From contig NZ_BOQP01000005.1 of assembly GCF_018332715.1 (NCBI RefSeq), positions 1-64,000 of the forward strand: a DNA stretch of 64,000 nucleotides. Reading direction: 5' to 3'. The number at the start of each line of letters is the position of its first letter. Position 1 is the first letter of the stretch. Below the pieces are notes generated by a model. The model did not search any database. It was not told the DNA's origin and was given only the letters and a program-made list of their open reading frames with translations. Below are positions 43,557-53,500 of this stretch, piece by piece. This DNA comes from Winogradskya consettensis (GTDB lineage Bacteria; Actinomycetota; Actinomycetes; Mycobacteriales; Micromonosporaceae). The position numbers were made by a program, and so were the translations under genes.

Positions 43557-43825
43557 TGCGGGTGTCGGTGGACACCGGCCGGTGTGTCGGGGCGGCCCAG
43601 TGCAGCCGGGTCGAGCCCGAACTGTTCGATCAGGACGACGACGAGGGCGTCGTGCTGCTGCTCACGCCGCACCCGCCCGCGAGTTTGCAGGCCGGGGCAC
43701 GCACCGCAGCCGACATCTGCCCGGTGCGGGCCATCACCATCGAGGAACCCACGGCCGGCTTCGAGTCCGCTTCGAGTGGACCCGGCCATCATCCGACTTC
43801 CGACTCCCATGTCCACTGTCAGTAG
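43556..43825 (+). CDS. [3Fe-4S]-type ferredoxin
   Basis: An 89-residue ferredoxin. Cluster ligands are in GRCVGAAQCSRVEPELF (Cys 10 and 16; the middle position of the CxxCxxC pattern is Ala) and ADICPVRAI, which fits a single [3Fe-4S] cluster. The core ends near residue 65; the rest is a variable tail. It passes electrons to P450s in the cytosol. It starts inside the stop codon of the P450 gene. Confidence 0.88.
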   Translation: MRVSVDTGRCVGAAQCSRVEPELFDQDDDEGVVLLLTPHPPASLQAGARTAADICPVRAITIEEPTAGFESASSGPGHHPTSDSHVHCQ

Positions 43826-43860
43826 GCCTGATGCTCACCTTGCGCGAAGGGGACAGCACC

Positions 43861-46368
43861 GTGAATTACATCCTTCCTCTGTCGGAGACCCGGCTCGACG
43901 ACTCCGCCCGGGTCGGCCGCAAGTCCGCCGTCCTGGCCGATCTCGTCGCCGCCGGGTCCGTGGTGCCCGACGGTTTCTCGGTCACCACCGACGCCCTCGA
44001 TGCCTGCCTCGCCGCCGCGCCCCCGGGGTCCGGGGAACCCGAGCGGGTGCAGGCGCACATCATGGCGATGGCGCTGCCCGAGACCTTCGTCGCGGAGGTC
44101 GGCGCGGCGCTCGCCCGGCTCGGTGACGACCCGGTGGCCGTACGCTCGTCCGGCGTCGCCGAGGACCTCGCCGGCCAGTCGTTCGCCGGCCAGTACGAGT
44201 CGGTGCTCAACGTCCGCGGCCTCGACGGGGTGCTCGACGCGGTCCGCACGTGCTGGGCCTCCGGCTTCTCCGAGCGCGTCGCGGTCTACCGCGGTGACGG
44301 TCACGTCTCGGCCGAGGTCGGCGTGCTCGTGCAGCGCATGGTCGCCGCCGACGCGGCCGGGGTCGCGTTCAGCTGCAACCCGGTCACCGGGGACAGCGAC
44401 GAGGTGCTGATCAGCGCGGTCGCCGGGCTCGGGGAACGACTGATGGCCGGTGAGCAGACCGCCGACGAGTGGCTGGTCCGCGACGGCAGGGCCGAGCTCA
44501 CCGCGGCGTCCGCGCCGGGTGCCGCGCCCGCGATCGACACTGTGCAGGCCCTCGAAGTGGCCGAGCTGGCACTGCGGACCGCCGAGCATTACGGAAAACC
44601 CCAGGACATCGAATGGGCGTACGCCAACGGCGAACTGTTCCTTCTGCAGGCCCGCCCGATCACGACCCTGAGCAGCGTGGTGCGCGAGCAGATCCCGATC
44701 GAGATCGAGGAGCCGGCCCAGTTCTCCACCCGTGACCGCAACGCCGTCCGGCCGTGGACGCGGCTGCAGACCTCGCTGTTCCTGCCGGTCTTCAGCGACG
44801 CCGCCCGGCACGTGTTCCGCTTCACGACCGGCGCGACCCCGAAGGCAAGCTCGATCGGCGGCTGGGTCTACATGACGATGCCGCCCGTCGACCCGGCCAC
44901 GCAGCTCGCCCGGATCGAGGACATCGCGGTGCAGATCCGCGACGGCGAGCCCCGCAAACTCGTCGAGCGCTGGAACACCGAGTGGAAGCCGGCGTTCGCC
45001 ACCCGGCTCGCCGCGCTGCGTGAGATCGACCCGGTGGAGGTCGACGACGCGACGCTGCTGACGCACATCCGGGACATGACCGGCTTTTTCGTCGAGGTCC
45101 ACGACGTGTACTTCCGGCTGACCGGTGCCGCCGTGGTGCTGCTCGGTGAGCTGGGTGTCGCCGCGCAGGACGTGCTCGGCTGGAATGCCGCGCAGACGCT
45201 CCAGCTCCGCGGCGGGCTGGTGGGTGACCACATGCGGATCGCGATCGGCCTCGGTGAGCTGGCCCGGCTCGCGGCCGGGCGCCCGGCGGTGCGGGCCATC
45301 CTCGAGGAGGGTGACCCCGATGCCGCCGAGCAGCTGCGCAAGGCCGATCCGGAGTTCGCGCAGGCGCTGCTCGACTATCGGGAGGCGTACTGCCACCGTA
45401 CGATCGGCTTCGATCTGACCGAGCCCACCCTGGCCGAGCAGCCGGCGGTCCTGCTGAACCTGATCCGGGCGCAGCTCGACGAGCCCTTCGACGTGGACCG
45501 GGAGCGCGCGGCACTGCGGGCCCGGCTGGACGCGACCCTCGCCGAGGCGGAGCCCGCCCTGGCAGCGGCCGGCCCGGAGGCGCGGCGCCGGTTCGAGGTG
45601 GCGCTGGCCGGCAGTGACCTGGGTGCGCCGGTGCGCGACGAGAAGGTCTACTACGCGGTGTCGCTGTGGGCCCTGCTGCGGTATTCGCTGCTGGAGCTCG
45701 GTGGCCGGCTCACCGCCGCGGGCCTCACCGACCACGCCCACGACGTGCTGCACCTGGACCTGGAGACCGCGCTCGGAGCCCTCGACAAGGGCTTCCCCGC
45801 GGCGGAAAACCCAGGCAGGAGCAAGGAGGATGCGGATCTGCGGGACGAGGTCCGCACCGGCCGCGGCCGGCACACCTGGGCGACGGCGCACCCGGGCCCC
45901 GCGTTCTACGGGCCGCCGCCGAAGCCGATGGAGATGGGACCGGACCTGCCCACGCCGTCAGCGGGTGCGGAGTACGTCGCCCAGCTGGCCCAGTGGTCGA
46001 TGAGCCTGTGGGCGGGCGGGCCGGGCGGCGAGTCGCCGGCCGGCACCCTGCGCGGACTAGCGGCCTCGGCGGGCCGCTACACCGGGCCGGCGCGGGTGAT
46101 CCGCGACGTCACGGAATTCGGCAAGCTGCGCCGTGGTGACGTGCTCGTCTGCCCGGAGACCACGGCCCAGTGGGCGGTGCTGTTCCCGAGCGTCGGCGCG
46201 CTGGTCACCGACAACGGCAGCATCCTGTCGCACCCGGCGATCATCTCCCGCGAGTACGGCGTCCCGGCGGTCCTCGCCACCGGCTCCGCGACCAGCACGT
46301 TCCGCGACGGGCAGGTGATCACCGTGGACGGTGCCACGGGTCTGGTGACCCTCGCCGGGGAGCTGTGA
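43861..46368 (+). CDS. PEP-synthase/rifampin-phosphotransferase-like enzyme
   Basis: An 835-residue protein with the three-part plan of dikinase-type phosphotransferases. It has an N-terminal ATP-grasp pair (LPLSETRLDDSARVGRKSAV, VAVRSSGVAEDLAGQSFAGQ, and GKPQDIEWAYANGELFLLQA), a long helical middle domain (about 330-720) and a C-terminal swivelling domain with the phospho-His in ILSHPAIISREYGVPAV. Rifampin phosphotransferase has this length and plan; phenylphosphate synthase is another relative. It could inactivate the product for self-protection or phosphorylate a pathway hydroxyl to set up elimination. GTG 43861 follows GAAGGGGA; ATG 43831 is an alternative. Confidence 0.82.
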   Translation: MNYILPLSETRLDDSARVGRKSAVLADLVAAGSVVPDGFSVTTDALDACLAAAPPGSGEPERVQAHIMAMALPETFVAEVGAALARLGDDPVAVRSSGVAEDLAGQSFAGQYESVLNVRGLDGVLDAVRTCWASGFSERVAVYRGDGHVSAEVGVLVQRMVAADAAGVAFSCNPVTGDSDEVLISAVAGLGERLMAGEQTADEWLVRDGRAELTAASAPGAAPAIDTVQALEVAELALRTAEHYGKPQDIEWAYANGELFLLQARPITTLSSVVREQIPIEIEEPAQFSTRDRNAVRPWTRLQTSLFLPVFSDAARHVFRFTTGATPKASSIGGWVYMTMPPVDPATQLARIEDIAVQIRDGEPRKLVERWNTEWKPAFATRLAALREIDPVEVDDATLLTHIRDMTGFFVEVHDVYFRLTGAAVVLLGELGVAAQDVLGWNAAQTLQLRGGLVGDHMRIAIGLGELARLAAGRPAVRAILEEGDPDAAEQLRKADPEFAQALLDYREAYCHRTIGFDLTEPTLAEQPAVLLNLIRAQLDEPFDVDRERAALRARLDATLAEAEPALAAAGPEARRRFEVALAGSDLGAPVRDEKVYYAVSLWALLRYSLLELGGRLTAAGLTDHAHDVLHLDLETALGALDKGFPAAENPGRSKEDADLRDEVRTGRGRHTWATAHPGPAFYGPPPKPMEMGPDLPTPSAGAEYVAQLAQWSMSLWAGGPGGESPAGTLRGLAASAGRYTGPARVIRDVTEFGKLRRGDVLVCPETTAQWAVLFPSVGALVTDNGSILSHPAIISREYGVPAVLATGSATSTFRDGQVITVDGATGLVTLAGEL

Positions 46369-47336
46369 TGGGCCGCATCGACGTGCACCACCACGCCATC
46401 CTGCCGGAGATCTCGCGGCTGATGCGCGAGCTCGGGGCGCCGTTCACGATCCCGTGGTCGGCCGCGGAGACGGACCGGGTCATGGCGGAGCACGACATCG
46501 ACGTGGCGGTCATCTCCAACGCCGTGCCGGGTGACTTCTTCTCCGACGCGCGCCGGGCCGGGGTCTTCCACCGGGCGGTGAACGTGGCGGTCGCGGAGTA
46601 CGTCGCCGAGCAGCCGGCGCGGTTCGGGTTGCTGTCCGCGCTGCCGATGCCGTACGTGGATCTGGCGCTGGAGGAGGTCCGGCACAGCTTCGACGTGCTC
46701 GGGGCGGACGGCGTGCTGCTCGTGCCGCACTCGGGAGAGTCGTACCTGGGCGATCCGCTCTACGAGCCGCTCTTCGAGGAGTTGGACCGGCGGGCCGCCG
46801 TGGTGCTGGTGCACCCGATGGCGTTGCCGGGCCCGGCTGCGGCGCAGGTGCCGTACGTGCTGGCCGACTTCCTGCTCGACACCACCCGCGGCGCGCTGAG
46901 CCTGATCCTGTCCGGGGCGCTGGATCGCTACCCGGACATCCGGTTCGTCCTGTCGCACGGGGGTGGGTTCCTGCCGTACGCCGCGACCCGAGCCGATCTT
47001 CTCGCGCCGGCGTTCTTCGGGGTGGAGCCGGGCCTGGTGAAGCGGTCGCTGGACCGCTTCTACTACGACACGGCGCTGACCGGTGCCTCCGGGCTGCCGA
47101 GCCTGCTGAGCACCGTCGGCCCGGAGCGGGTGGTGTTCGGAACCGACTGGTGTGCCGCCCCGGAGACCGCCGTCCGCGAGGTGGTCGCGGCGCTGAACGA
47201 GCCGTGGCCGCAGCTCGCGGACGGTGCGCGGGACCTGGTGGACCGGGGTAACGCGCTCGGGCTCTTCCCCCGGTTCGGCGACACCTCCGAAAAAGCTTGC
47301 TTGCGTGACGCAAGTAGTTTTAGGCTGTCGGCATGA
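46368..47336 (+). CDS. Amidohydrolase-2 family hydrolase or decarboxylase
   Basis: A 322-residue TIM-barrel metalloenzyme like gamma-resorcylate or ACMS decarboxylases. Metal ligands are seen in RIDVHHHAILPE, VLVHPMALP, FVLSHGGGFLPY and VFGTDWCAAPE. Decarboxylation of an aromatic acid, or hydrolysis, is expected. It shares one base with the upstream gene and overlaps the MarR gene by ATGA. Its last 15 or so codons (after LFPRFG) are less GC-rich and run through the palindrome at 47300-47314, so the C-terminal tail is unusual. Confidence 0.85.
   Translation: MGRIDVHHHAILPEISRLMRELGAPFTIPWSAAETDRVMAEHDIDVAVISNAVPGDFFSDARRAGVFHRAVNVAVAEYVAEQPARFGLLSALPMPYVDLALEEVRHSFDVLGADGVLLVPHSGESYLGDPLYEPLFEELDRRAAVVLVHPMALPGPAAAQVPYVLADFLLDTTRGALSLILSGALDRYPDIRFVLSHGGGFLPYAATRADLLAPAFFGVEPGLVKRSLDRFYYDTALTGASGLPSLLSTVGPERVVFGTDWCAAPETAVREVVAALNEPWPQLADGARDLVDRGNALGLFPRFGDTSEKACLRDASSFRLSA
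47300..47314. promoter_or_regulatory. CTTGCG-TGA-CGCAAG palindrome, MarR operator candidate
   Basis: A perfect inverted repeat with 6-bp arms lies in an AT-richer patch (47289-47325), 18 bp before the MarR start and inside the end of the amidohydrolase gene. TTGCTT near 47298 and TAGTTT near 47315 may belong to an internal promoter. Site and position fit autoregulation by the MarR protein. Confidence 0.5.
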
Positions 47337-47824
47337 ACCCGGACGCCCAGGACATCGAAGTGCTCACCGGCGGCCTGCTCGCCCTGGGTCGCGAGCTCTC
47401 CCGCGCCCGCGAACGCCAGGGCGAGGGCAGCCGGCTCACGATCCTGCAGCTCATCGACGAGGCCGCTGACGTGCGGCCGTCCGACCTGGCCACCGAGATG
47501 CAGATGTCGCTCTCGGCGGTCACCCGGCAGATCCACGCGCTGGCCGACACCGGCCAGGTGGAGCTGCACAACGACCGGAACGACCGGCGCTCCTTCCGGG
47601 TCGCGCTGACCCCCGCCGGCAAGGAGGAGCTCAACCGGCTCGTCCGCAAGTCGCACGACCGCTTCGCCGGCTTCCTGACCGGCTGGAGCGCCGAGGACAC
47701 CGTGCAGCTGGGCACCCTGCTCAACCGGCTCGCGGCGTCCATCAAGGAGTCCCGTGACGGGCAGCAGAAGCCCGCGGCGGGCCGCACCTGGCAGCGCCAG
47801 GCGGCAGCACCGGAGGAGAAATGA
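47333..47824 (+). CDS. MarR family transcriptional regulator
   Basis: A 163-residue winged-helix regulator. The recognition region is RPSDLATEMQMSLSAVTRQI (about 46-65), and the wing is VELHNDRNDRRSFRVALTPAG with the conserved Asp-Arg pair. Family members repress neighbouring export or detoxification genes until a phenolic ligand binds. It overlaps both neighbours by 4 nt. The flavin monooxygenase, membrane proteins and ABC exporter that follow are probable targets. Confidence 0.88.
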   Translation: MNPDAQDIEVLTGGLLALGRELSRARERQGEGSRLTILQLIDEAADVRPSDLATEMQMSLSAVTRQIHALADTGQVELHNDRNDRRSFRVALTPAGKEELNRLVRKSHDRFAGFLTGWSAEDTVQLGTLLNRLAASIKESRDGQQKPAAGRTWQRQAAAPEEK

Positions 47825-49035
47825 CGCTCCATGTGATCATCGCGGGTGCCGGGGTCGGCGGGCTCTGCCTGGCCCAGGGCCTGCGCCGGCGCGGGATCAG
47901 CGTCGCCGTCTACGAGCGCGACTCCTCCACGGAGTCCCGCCACCAGGGCTACCGGCTGCGCATCGACGAGCACGGGCGCACTGCGCTGGCCGAATGCCTG
48001 CCCAGCGAGCTCAACGACCTCGCCCACGCCACGGCCAACCAGATGTACATGCCGCGCGGCACGTCGTACGACCACCAGCTGAACCCGCTCGGCTCCTGGC
48101 GTCCCGCGGCACCGCTCGACCCGGCGCGGGCGGCCATCGTGGTCAACCGCCGCACCCTGCGGGAGATCCTGCTAGCCGGGCTGGACGGCGTCGTCCACTT
48201 CGGGCAGACCGTCACCGGGTACACCGAGCACGACGACCACGTGAGTGTGCGGTTCGCCGACGGCAGCGAAGCCACCGGTGACGTGCTCGTCGCCGCCGAC
48301 GGCATCAACTCCGTGGTCCGCGGTCAGCTGCTGCCGCACACCGAGGTCCTCGACACCGGGCTGCGCGCGATCTACGGCCACCTCCCGCTCACCGACGCGG
48401 TGCGCGAGTGGATGCCCGCGGAGCTGATCGGCGGGTCGCGGCCGGTGCTCGGGCCGGAGCGCACCACGCTGGCGCTCGGGGTCTTCGAGCCGGTCCGCTC
48501 GCCCGAGCAGGCCGCGGCGGAGCTCGCGCCGTACGCGAAGCTGCACCCGGTCCCCGCGTACGTGAAATGGACGCTCGTGGCCCCGGTCGCGTCCTACCCC
48601 GTACCCGAGGAAGAGCTGTTCACGGCCCCGGCCGAGCGGCTGCACAGCATCGCCGGCCGGCTCGTGGCCGACTGGCACCCCGTCGTGCGGCGGCTCGTCG
48701 CCGAGTCGATCGTGGCCGACACGTTCGCGTTGTCGATCCGCTCGACCCTGCCCTCGGGCGACTGGACGGCGGGCCGGGTCACGGTGCTCGGCGACGCCAT
48801 CCACGCCACCACCCCGGTCGGTGGGACGGGCGCCAACACCGCGCTGCGCGACGCCGCCCTGCTCGCTTCCCGCATCGGCCGGGTCGAAAGCGGCCGCGGC
48901 GACCTGCTCGCGGCTATAACGAGCTTCGAGTCGGACATGCGTCAATACGGATACCAGGCGGTTCGCGACTCGCTCTCCGGAGCGGCCACGATCTTCCAGA
49001 CCGCCGAACTCGCCCAGAAAGGCAGCCCCGCATGA
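47821..49035 (+). CDS. FAD-dependent aromatic-type monooxygenase
   Basis: A 404-residue group A flavin monooxygenase. Motifs are IAGAGVGGLCLAQGLRRRG (GxGxxG, about 6-24), VLVAADGINSVVRGQL (DG motif) and VLGDAIHATTPVGGTGAN (GD motif, about 325-342). It hydroxylates or epoxidises aromatic or polyene substrates using NAD(P)H. Coupling to a MarR gene also fits drug-modifying enzymes such as TetX/Rox relatives. It overlaps the MarR gene and the membrane-protein gene by 4 nt each. Confidence 0.88.
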   Translation: MTLHVIIAGAGVGGLCLAQGLRRRGISVAVYERDSSTESRHQGYRLRIDEHGRTALAECLPSELNDLAHATANQMYMPRGTSYDHQLNPLGSWRPAAPLDPARAAIVVNRRTLREILLAGLDGVVHFGQTVTGYTEHDDHVSVRFADGSEATGDVLVAADGINSVVRGQLLPHTEVLDTGLRAIYGHLPLTDAVREWMPAELIGGSRPVLGPERTTLALGVFEPVRSPEQAAAELAPYAKLHPVPAYVKWTLVAPVASYPVPEEELFTAPAERLHSIAGRLVADWHPVVRRLVAESIVADTFALSIRSTLPSGDWTAGRVTVLGDAIHATTPVGGTGANTALRDAALLASRIGRVESGRGDLLAAITSFESDMRQYGYQAVRDSLSGAATIFQTAELAQKGSPA

Positions 49036-49751
49036 ACGCCGCCAACCAGACTCCCGCCCGCGGTGGCCGGCTCCGCGCCCTGCTGCCGACCCTGCTGGAC
49101 GTGATCGTCCCGGTCATCCTCTACTTCATCCTCAAGAAGCTCGGCAGCAGCGACTTCTGGGCACTGACCCTCGCCGGTGTCGGCACCGGCGTCTACGCGC
49201 TGGTGAACACGATCCGCCGGCGCAAACTCGACTTCATCGGCATCCTGGTGCTGCTGGAGATCGTCCTGTCGGTCGGGCTGCTGTTCATCACCGACGACCC
49301 GCGGCTGGTCGCCATCAAACCGGCCTTCTACACCACCCTCACCGGGCTGTACTTCCTGTTCACCTGCGTGGCCGGCAAGCCGATCATCTACACGGCGGTG
49401 ACCCCGATCGCCACCGACGGCGACCCGGTGCGCACCAAGGCCTACGCGCAGGCCTGGGACGAGTCCCGGCCGTTCCGGGTGCGGGAGCGGCTCATGACCG
49501 CGGTGTTCGGTGCCGGCCTGCTGATCGAGGCCGTCCTGCGCATCGTGATCGTCTACCACTGGTCCCCGGCGAAGCTGGACGAGTCGTTCGTCGTCTCGCA
49601 GCTGCCCGGCATCATCGTGATCGTCGCCGTGCTCGCGTTCTTCCGCTCCCAGGTCCCCGCGATCAGCAAGATCGTCGACGGCTTCCAGGAGCGGCTGGAG
49701 CAGGGTTCACGCCGCACCAACGGCAACCCCGCACCGGCACCCACCGCCTGA
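49032..49751 (+). CDS. Multi-pass membrane protein (VC0807-like), copy 1
   Basis: A 239-residue membrane protein with about six hydrophobic segments. Recognisable stretches are LPTLLDVIVPVILYFILKKL, FITDDPRLVAIKPAFYTTLT and AGKPIIYTAVTPIATDGDP. The family is called VC0807-like and has no known function. It is a paralogue of the product of 49885-50592. In resistance-type operons such proteins may act with transporters or as intramembrane protection factors. It overlaps the monooxygenase gene by ATGA. Confidence 0.8.
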   Translation: MNAANQTPARGGRLRALLPTLLDVIVPVILYFILKKLGSSDFWALTLAGVGTGVYALVNTIRRRKLDFIGILVLLEIVLSVGLLFITDDPRLVAIKPAFYTTLTGLYFLFTCVAGKPIIYTAVTPIATDGDPVRTKAYAQAWDESRPFRVRERLMTAVFGAGLLIEAVLRIVIVYHWSPAKLDESFVVSQLPGIIVIVAVLAFFRSQVPAISKIVDGFQERLEQGSRRTNGNPAPAPTA

Positions 49752-49766
49752 CCTCACTCCCCCAAA

Positions 49767-49806
49767 GGCTGCGCCCGCCCCCGACCCCCGGACGGCGGGC
49801 GCAGCC
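49767..49806 (+). terminator. Intercistronic hairpin
   Basis: GGCTGCGCCCGCC and GGCGGGCGCAGCC form a perfect 13-bp stem in the 133-bp gap between the two paralogous membrane-protein genes. No T-run follows, so it may terminate weakly, attenuate, or protect the upstream mRNA. Confidence 0.6.
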
Positions 49807-49884
49807 GTATCCGAAGCACCCCGCGACGCGCCCGCACCGGCGTCGTGCGATGGCTGCTGCCCTCGTTCTGAGAAGGAGTCCACG

Positions 49885-50592
49885 ATGGCTGTCCAAGCCG
49901 GACCCGTACCCGCAGCGAAGACCCGGACCACACCACCGCCCGGGCGCCGCCGGCAGCTCGCCGCGATCCTGCCGATGGCCCTCGACATGGCCGCACCGAT
50001 GATCAGCTTTGTCCTGCTCCACCTGGTCCTGGGGGTGTCGCCGGTCATCGCGCTGACCGCCGGTGCCTTCGCCGCCGGGCTGCGGGTGCTCTACCTGGCT
50101 GTGCGTGAGCGCCGGATCAGTGCGTTCTCCGTCCTGATGCTCCTCATCATGGCCGCCACCATCGTGCTGGTGCTCATCACCGGCGACCCGCGGCTGATCC
50201 TGGCCAAGTCGGCGCTCATCCCCGCGCTGGGCGGCACCTGGGGGATCATCACGAACTTCGTCGGCCGCCCGCTGGTCTTCGACGTCGCCGGCCCGTTCAT
50301 CACCAAGGGTGACCCGGAGCTGGCGGCGTCCTGGCGCACGGCGTGGGAGCACGAACCCGAGTTCGTGGCGCGGCTCAAGCTGCTCAACCTCATCTGGGGT
50401 ATCGGCTTCCTGATCAGCGCCGTCCTGCGGGTGGTCATCGTCTACCACGTGCCGCTCACCGTCGGCGTCTTCGCAGGTCAGGTGCCTACGCTCGGCGGGC
50501 TCGTCATCCTGATCCTGCTCACCCGGCGACTCGGGCGGCCCCTGATGGCAGCCGTTCACCGGCAGGCAGCCATCGCGCGGAGCACCCTGTGA
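49885..50592 (+). CDS. Multi-pass membrane protein (VC0807-like), copy 2
   Basis: A 235-residue paralogue of the preceding membrane protein. The shared core reads ITGDPRLILAKSALIPALGG and VGRPLVFDVAGPFITKGDPE, matching ITDDPRLVAIKPAFYTTLTG and AGKPIIYTAVTPIATDGDP of copy 1. It has about six hydrophobic segments and the helix pair ILPMALDMAAPMISFVLLHL near the N-terminus. GAGAAGGAG precedes the ATG. It overlaps the ABC transporter gene by GTGA. The two may form a heteromer. Confidence 0.8.
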   Translation: MAVQAGPVPAAKTRTTPPPGRRRQLAAILPMALDMAAPMISFVLLHLVLGVSPVIALTAGAFAAGLRVLYLAVRERRISAFSVLMLLIMAATIVLVLITGDPRLILAKSALIPALGGTWGIITNFVGRPLVFDVAGPFITKGDPELAASWRTAWEHEPEFVARLKLLNLIWGIGFLISAVLRVVIVYHVPLTVGVFAGQVPTLGGLVILILLTRRLGRPLMAAVHRQAAIARSTL

Positions 50593-53500
50593 CATGGTTC
50601 CGGCACGACCCGGGCCGGCCCGACGGCCGGTACAAGGCCGCGGTCCGGCGCAACCTGGAGCTGGTCGGCGGGCAGATCGGCGGCCTGCTGGTCGCGACGG
50701 CCTTCATCACCGCCGGTGCGGTCTTCTCCGCCGCGACCCCGCTCGCGCAGCAGTGGGTCGTGGACCATGCCATCCTCACGCACAGCGCACCGATCTGGCC
50801 GGGGCTGGTCGTCTACCTGCTGCTCGGCATCGGCGTCTTCGTCACCAAGCGGATCTGTCTCTACCGGCAGGCCCGCGCCGTCGCGGAGCTGCAGTACGAG
50901 GTCCGCAACCAGGTGCACACCCGGCTGCAGCACCTCGACGAATCGACCCGCGACGGGCTGCCCACCGGCCAGCTCGTCTCCCGGGTCAACTCCGACGCCG
51001 GGGTGCTCGTCCGGGTGCTCGCCAACGTGCCGCAGGTGATCGGTGCCCTGATCTTCACGGTGGTCGCGCTGATCGCCATGCTCGTGCTGTCGCCGCTGCT
51101 CGCCACGGTCACGCTGGTCATGGTGCCCGTGCTCACGTGGGTGGCCGCCCGGATGCGCGCGGTCGTGCAGCCCGCCTCCTGGGACGTGCAGCAGCGCGAG
51201 GGTGAGCTCGCCCAGACCGTCGATGAGACCGTGAGCGGCATCCGGGTCGTCAAGGCGTTCGGGCAGCAGGACCGCGAGCAGGAACGGATGGTGCAGAACT
51301 CGCGCGAACTGTACGGCGCGCGCATGCGGCTCACCCGGCTCAGCGCGAAGTACGAGTCGCTGTTCGGGTCGATCCCGCGCTTCGGCCAGGTCGCCGTGCT
51401 GGCCCTGGGCGGCTGGCTCGCCCTCGAGCACCGCATCTCGGTCGGCACGTTCCTCGCGTTCGCCAGCTATCTGATGATGCTGGTGGCCCCGGCCCGGATC
51501 GTTGCCGGGCTGATCGGCACGGCGCAGCGGGCCGGCGCGGCGGCGACGCGGATCTTCGAGGTGCTCGACTCGGTGCCGTTGATCGCCGACGCCCCGGACG
51601 CCCGCGAGCTGCGGGTCACCGCCGGCGTGGTCACGTTCGACGGGGTCCGGGCGGGATATCCGCACGCCGAGCCGGTCCTCGACGGGTTCAGCCTGACGAT
51701 CGCGCCGGGCGAGACGGTTGCCCTGGTCGGGGCGTCCGGCTCCGGCAAGTCGACCGCGGCGCTGTTGCTGCCGAGGCTGCGGGAGGCGCAGGGCGGGACC
51801 GTACGCATCGACGGGCAGGACGTCCGCGACGTGACCCTCTCCTCGCTGCGCCGGCAGGTCGCGATCGTCTTCGAGGAGTCGTTCCTGTTCGCCGGTTCCG
51901 TGCGGGAGAACATCGCCTACGGGCGCCCGGACGCGCCGTTCGACGAGATCGTGGCCGCCGCCCGCACCGCAGGCGTCCACGACCTGATCGCGGCGCTGCC
52001 CGAGGGCTACGACTCGGAGACCGGCGAGCGCGGCTCGCGGTTCTCCGGCGGGCAGCGGCAACGGATCGCGATCGCGCGGGCGCTGGTCACGGGTGCGCCG
52101 GTGCTGGTGCTCGACGACGTGACCAGTGCGGTTGACGCGCACGTGGAGGCCGGTATCGTCGCGGGGCTGCGGGCCGCCACGCTCGGGCGTACCACTCTGC
52201 TGATCTCGCACCGGCGGGCGACGCTCGCCCTGGCCGACCGGATCGCCGTGCTCGACGACGGGCGGATCATCGACGACGGTACGCACGACGAGCTGATCGC
52301 CCGCTGCCCCCGTTACGCCGAGCTGCTGGCGTCGGCGGAGGCGGACCAGGCCGAGGATGCGCTGGAAGAGCAGGACAGTGCCTGGGGTACGCCCCGGCCA
52401 CGAGCGGTGAGCCCCGCCGCGGCCGAGATGATGGCCAAGCTGGCGACCCTGCCACCGGCCGACGAGGACCCGTCGATCGACCGGGCGGCGGCCGAGGACG
52501 AGTCACGTTTCTCGCTGCGCCGGTTCCTGGCGCCGTACCGCACGGCGCTGGCGGTGAGCGTGCCGCTGTTCGTCCTCGGCGCGGCGACCACGGTGGCCGG
52601 TCCCTATCTCTACGAGCACGGCATCGACGGCGGCGTACGCAGCGGGTCGGGGCGGGTGCTGGTGATCGTGGTGGCGGTGATGGCGCTGGTGGCCGTCGCG
52701 GACCTGTTCGCCGTACGCGCGATGACCCTGGTTTCGGGCCGGCTCGGGCAGCGCATCGTGATCGCTTTGCGCCTGCGGGTCTGGGTGCACCTGAAACGGC
52801 TGTCGCTGGACTTCTACGAGCGGCACCGCAGCGGCAGCATCATGACCCGCGTGGTGACCGACGTCGAGTCGCTGACCGGCGTCTTCTCGTCCGGGCTGGC
52901 GCAGGCCGTCGTCGCGGTGTTCACGTTCGCCGGCGTGCTGGCCGCGATGCTCTGGATGAGCCCCGCGCTGACCCTGCTCACCTCGGTGGTGCTGGTGCCG
53001 TTCGTGCTGGTGACGGCAATCTTCCAGCGGTTGAGCAGCAAACCGTACGCGGACGCCCGCGAACAGGTCGCCACGATGAACGCGGACCTGCGCGAGAGCC
53101 TGGCCGGCGTCCGCGAGACCCAGGTCTTCGGCCAGCAGGACCGCCGCCGCGGCCGGTTCGAGGAGACGACCCGGGCCTACGTCGACGCCCGGATGGCCGC
53201 CCAGCGCCTGGCCTCGCTGTACTTCCCGTTCGTCGAGCTGCTCGCCGACGTCGCCGCGGTGTTCGTGCTCGGGGCGGGGGCGTGGCTGATCGGCCGCGGT
53301 CACCTGCAGGTCGGCGCGCTCGTCGCGTTCATGCTCTACATCAACCTGTTCTTCACCCCGGTGCAGCAGATGTCGACGCTGTTCGACTCGTGGCAGCAGG
53401 CGCGGGTCTCGATGCGCCGGGTGCAGGAGCTGATGGACGAGCAGGCAAGCGTGCGCCCGGCCACCGATCCGGTGCGCCCCGCGGTTCTTCGTGGAGAGAT

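Noticed and set aside
43819..45891. 690-residue open frame on the minus strand
   Set aside because: It is antisense to the PEP-synthase-like gene and lacks any motif or ribosome site.
49767..49806. Riboswitch in the gap between the membrane-protein genes
   Set aside because: Only a simple hairpin is present, with no conserved aptamer-like core.
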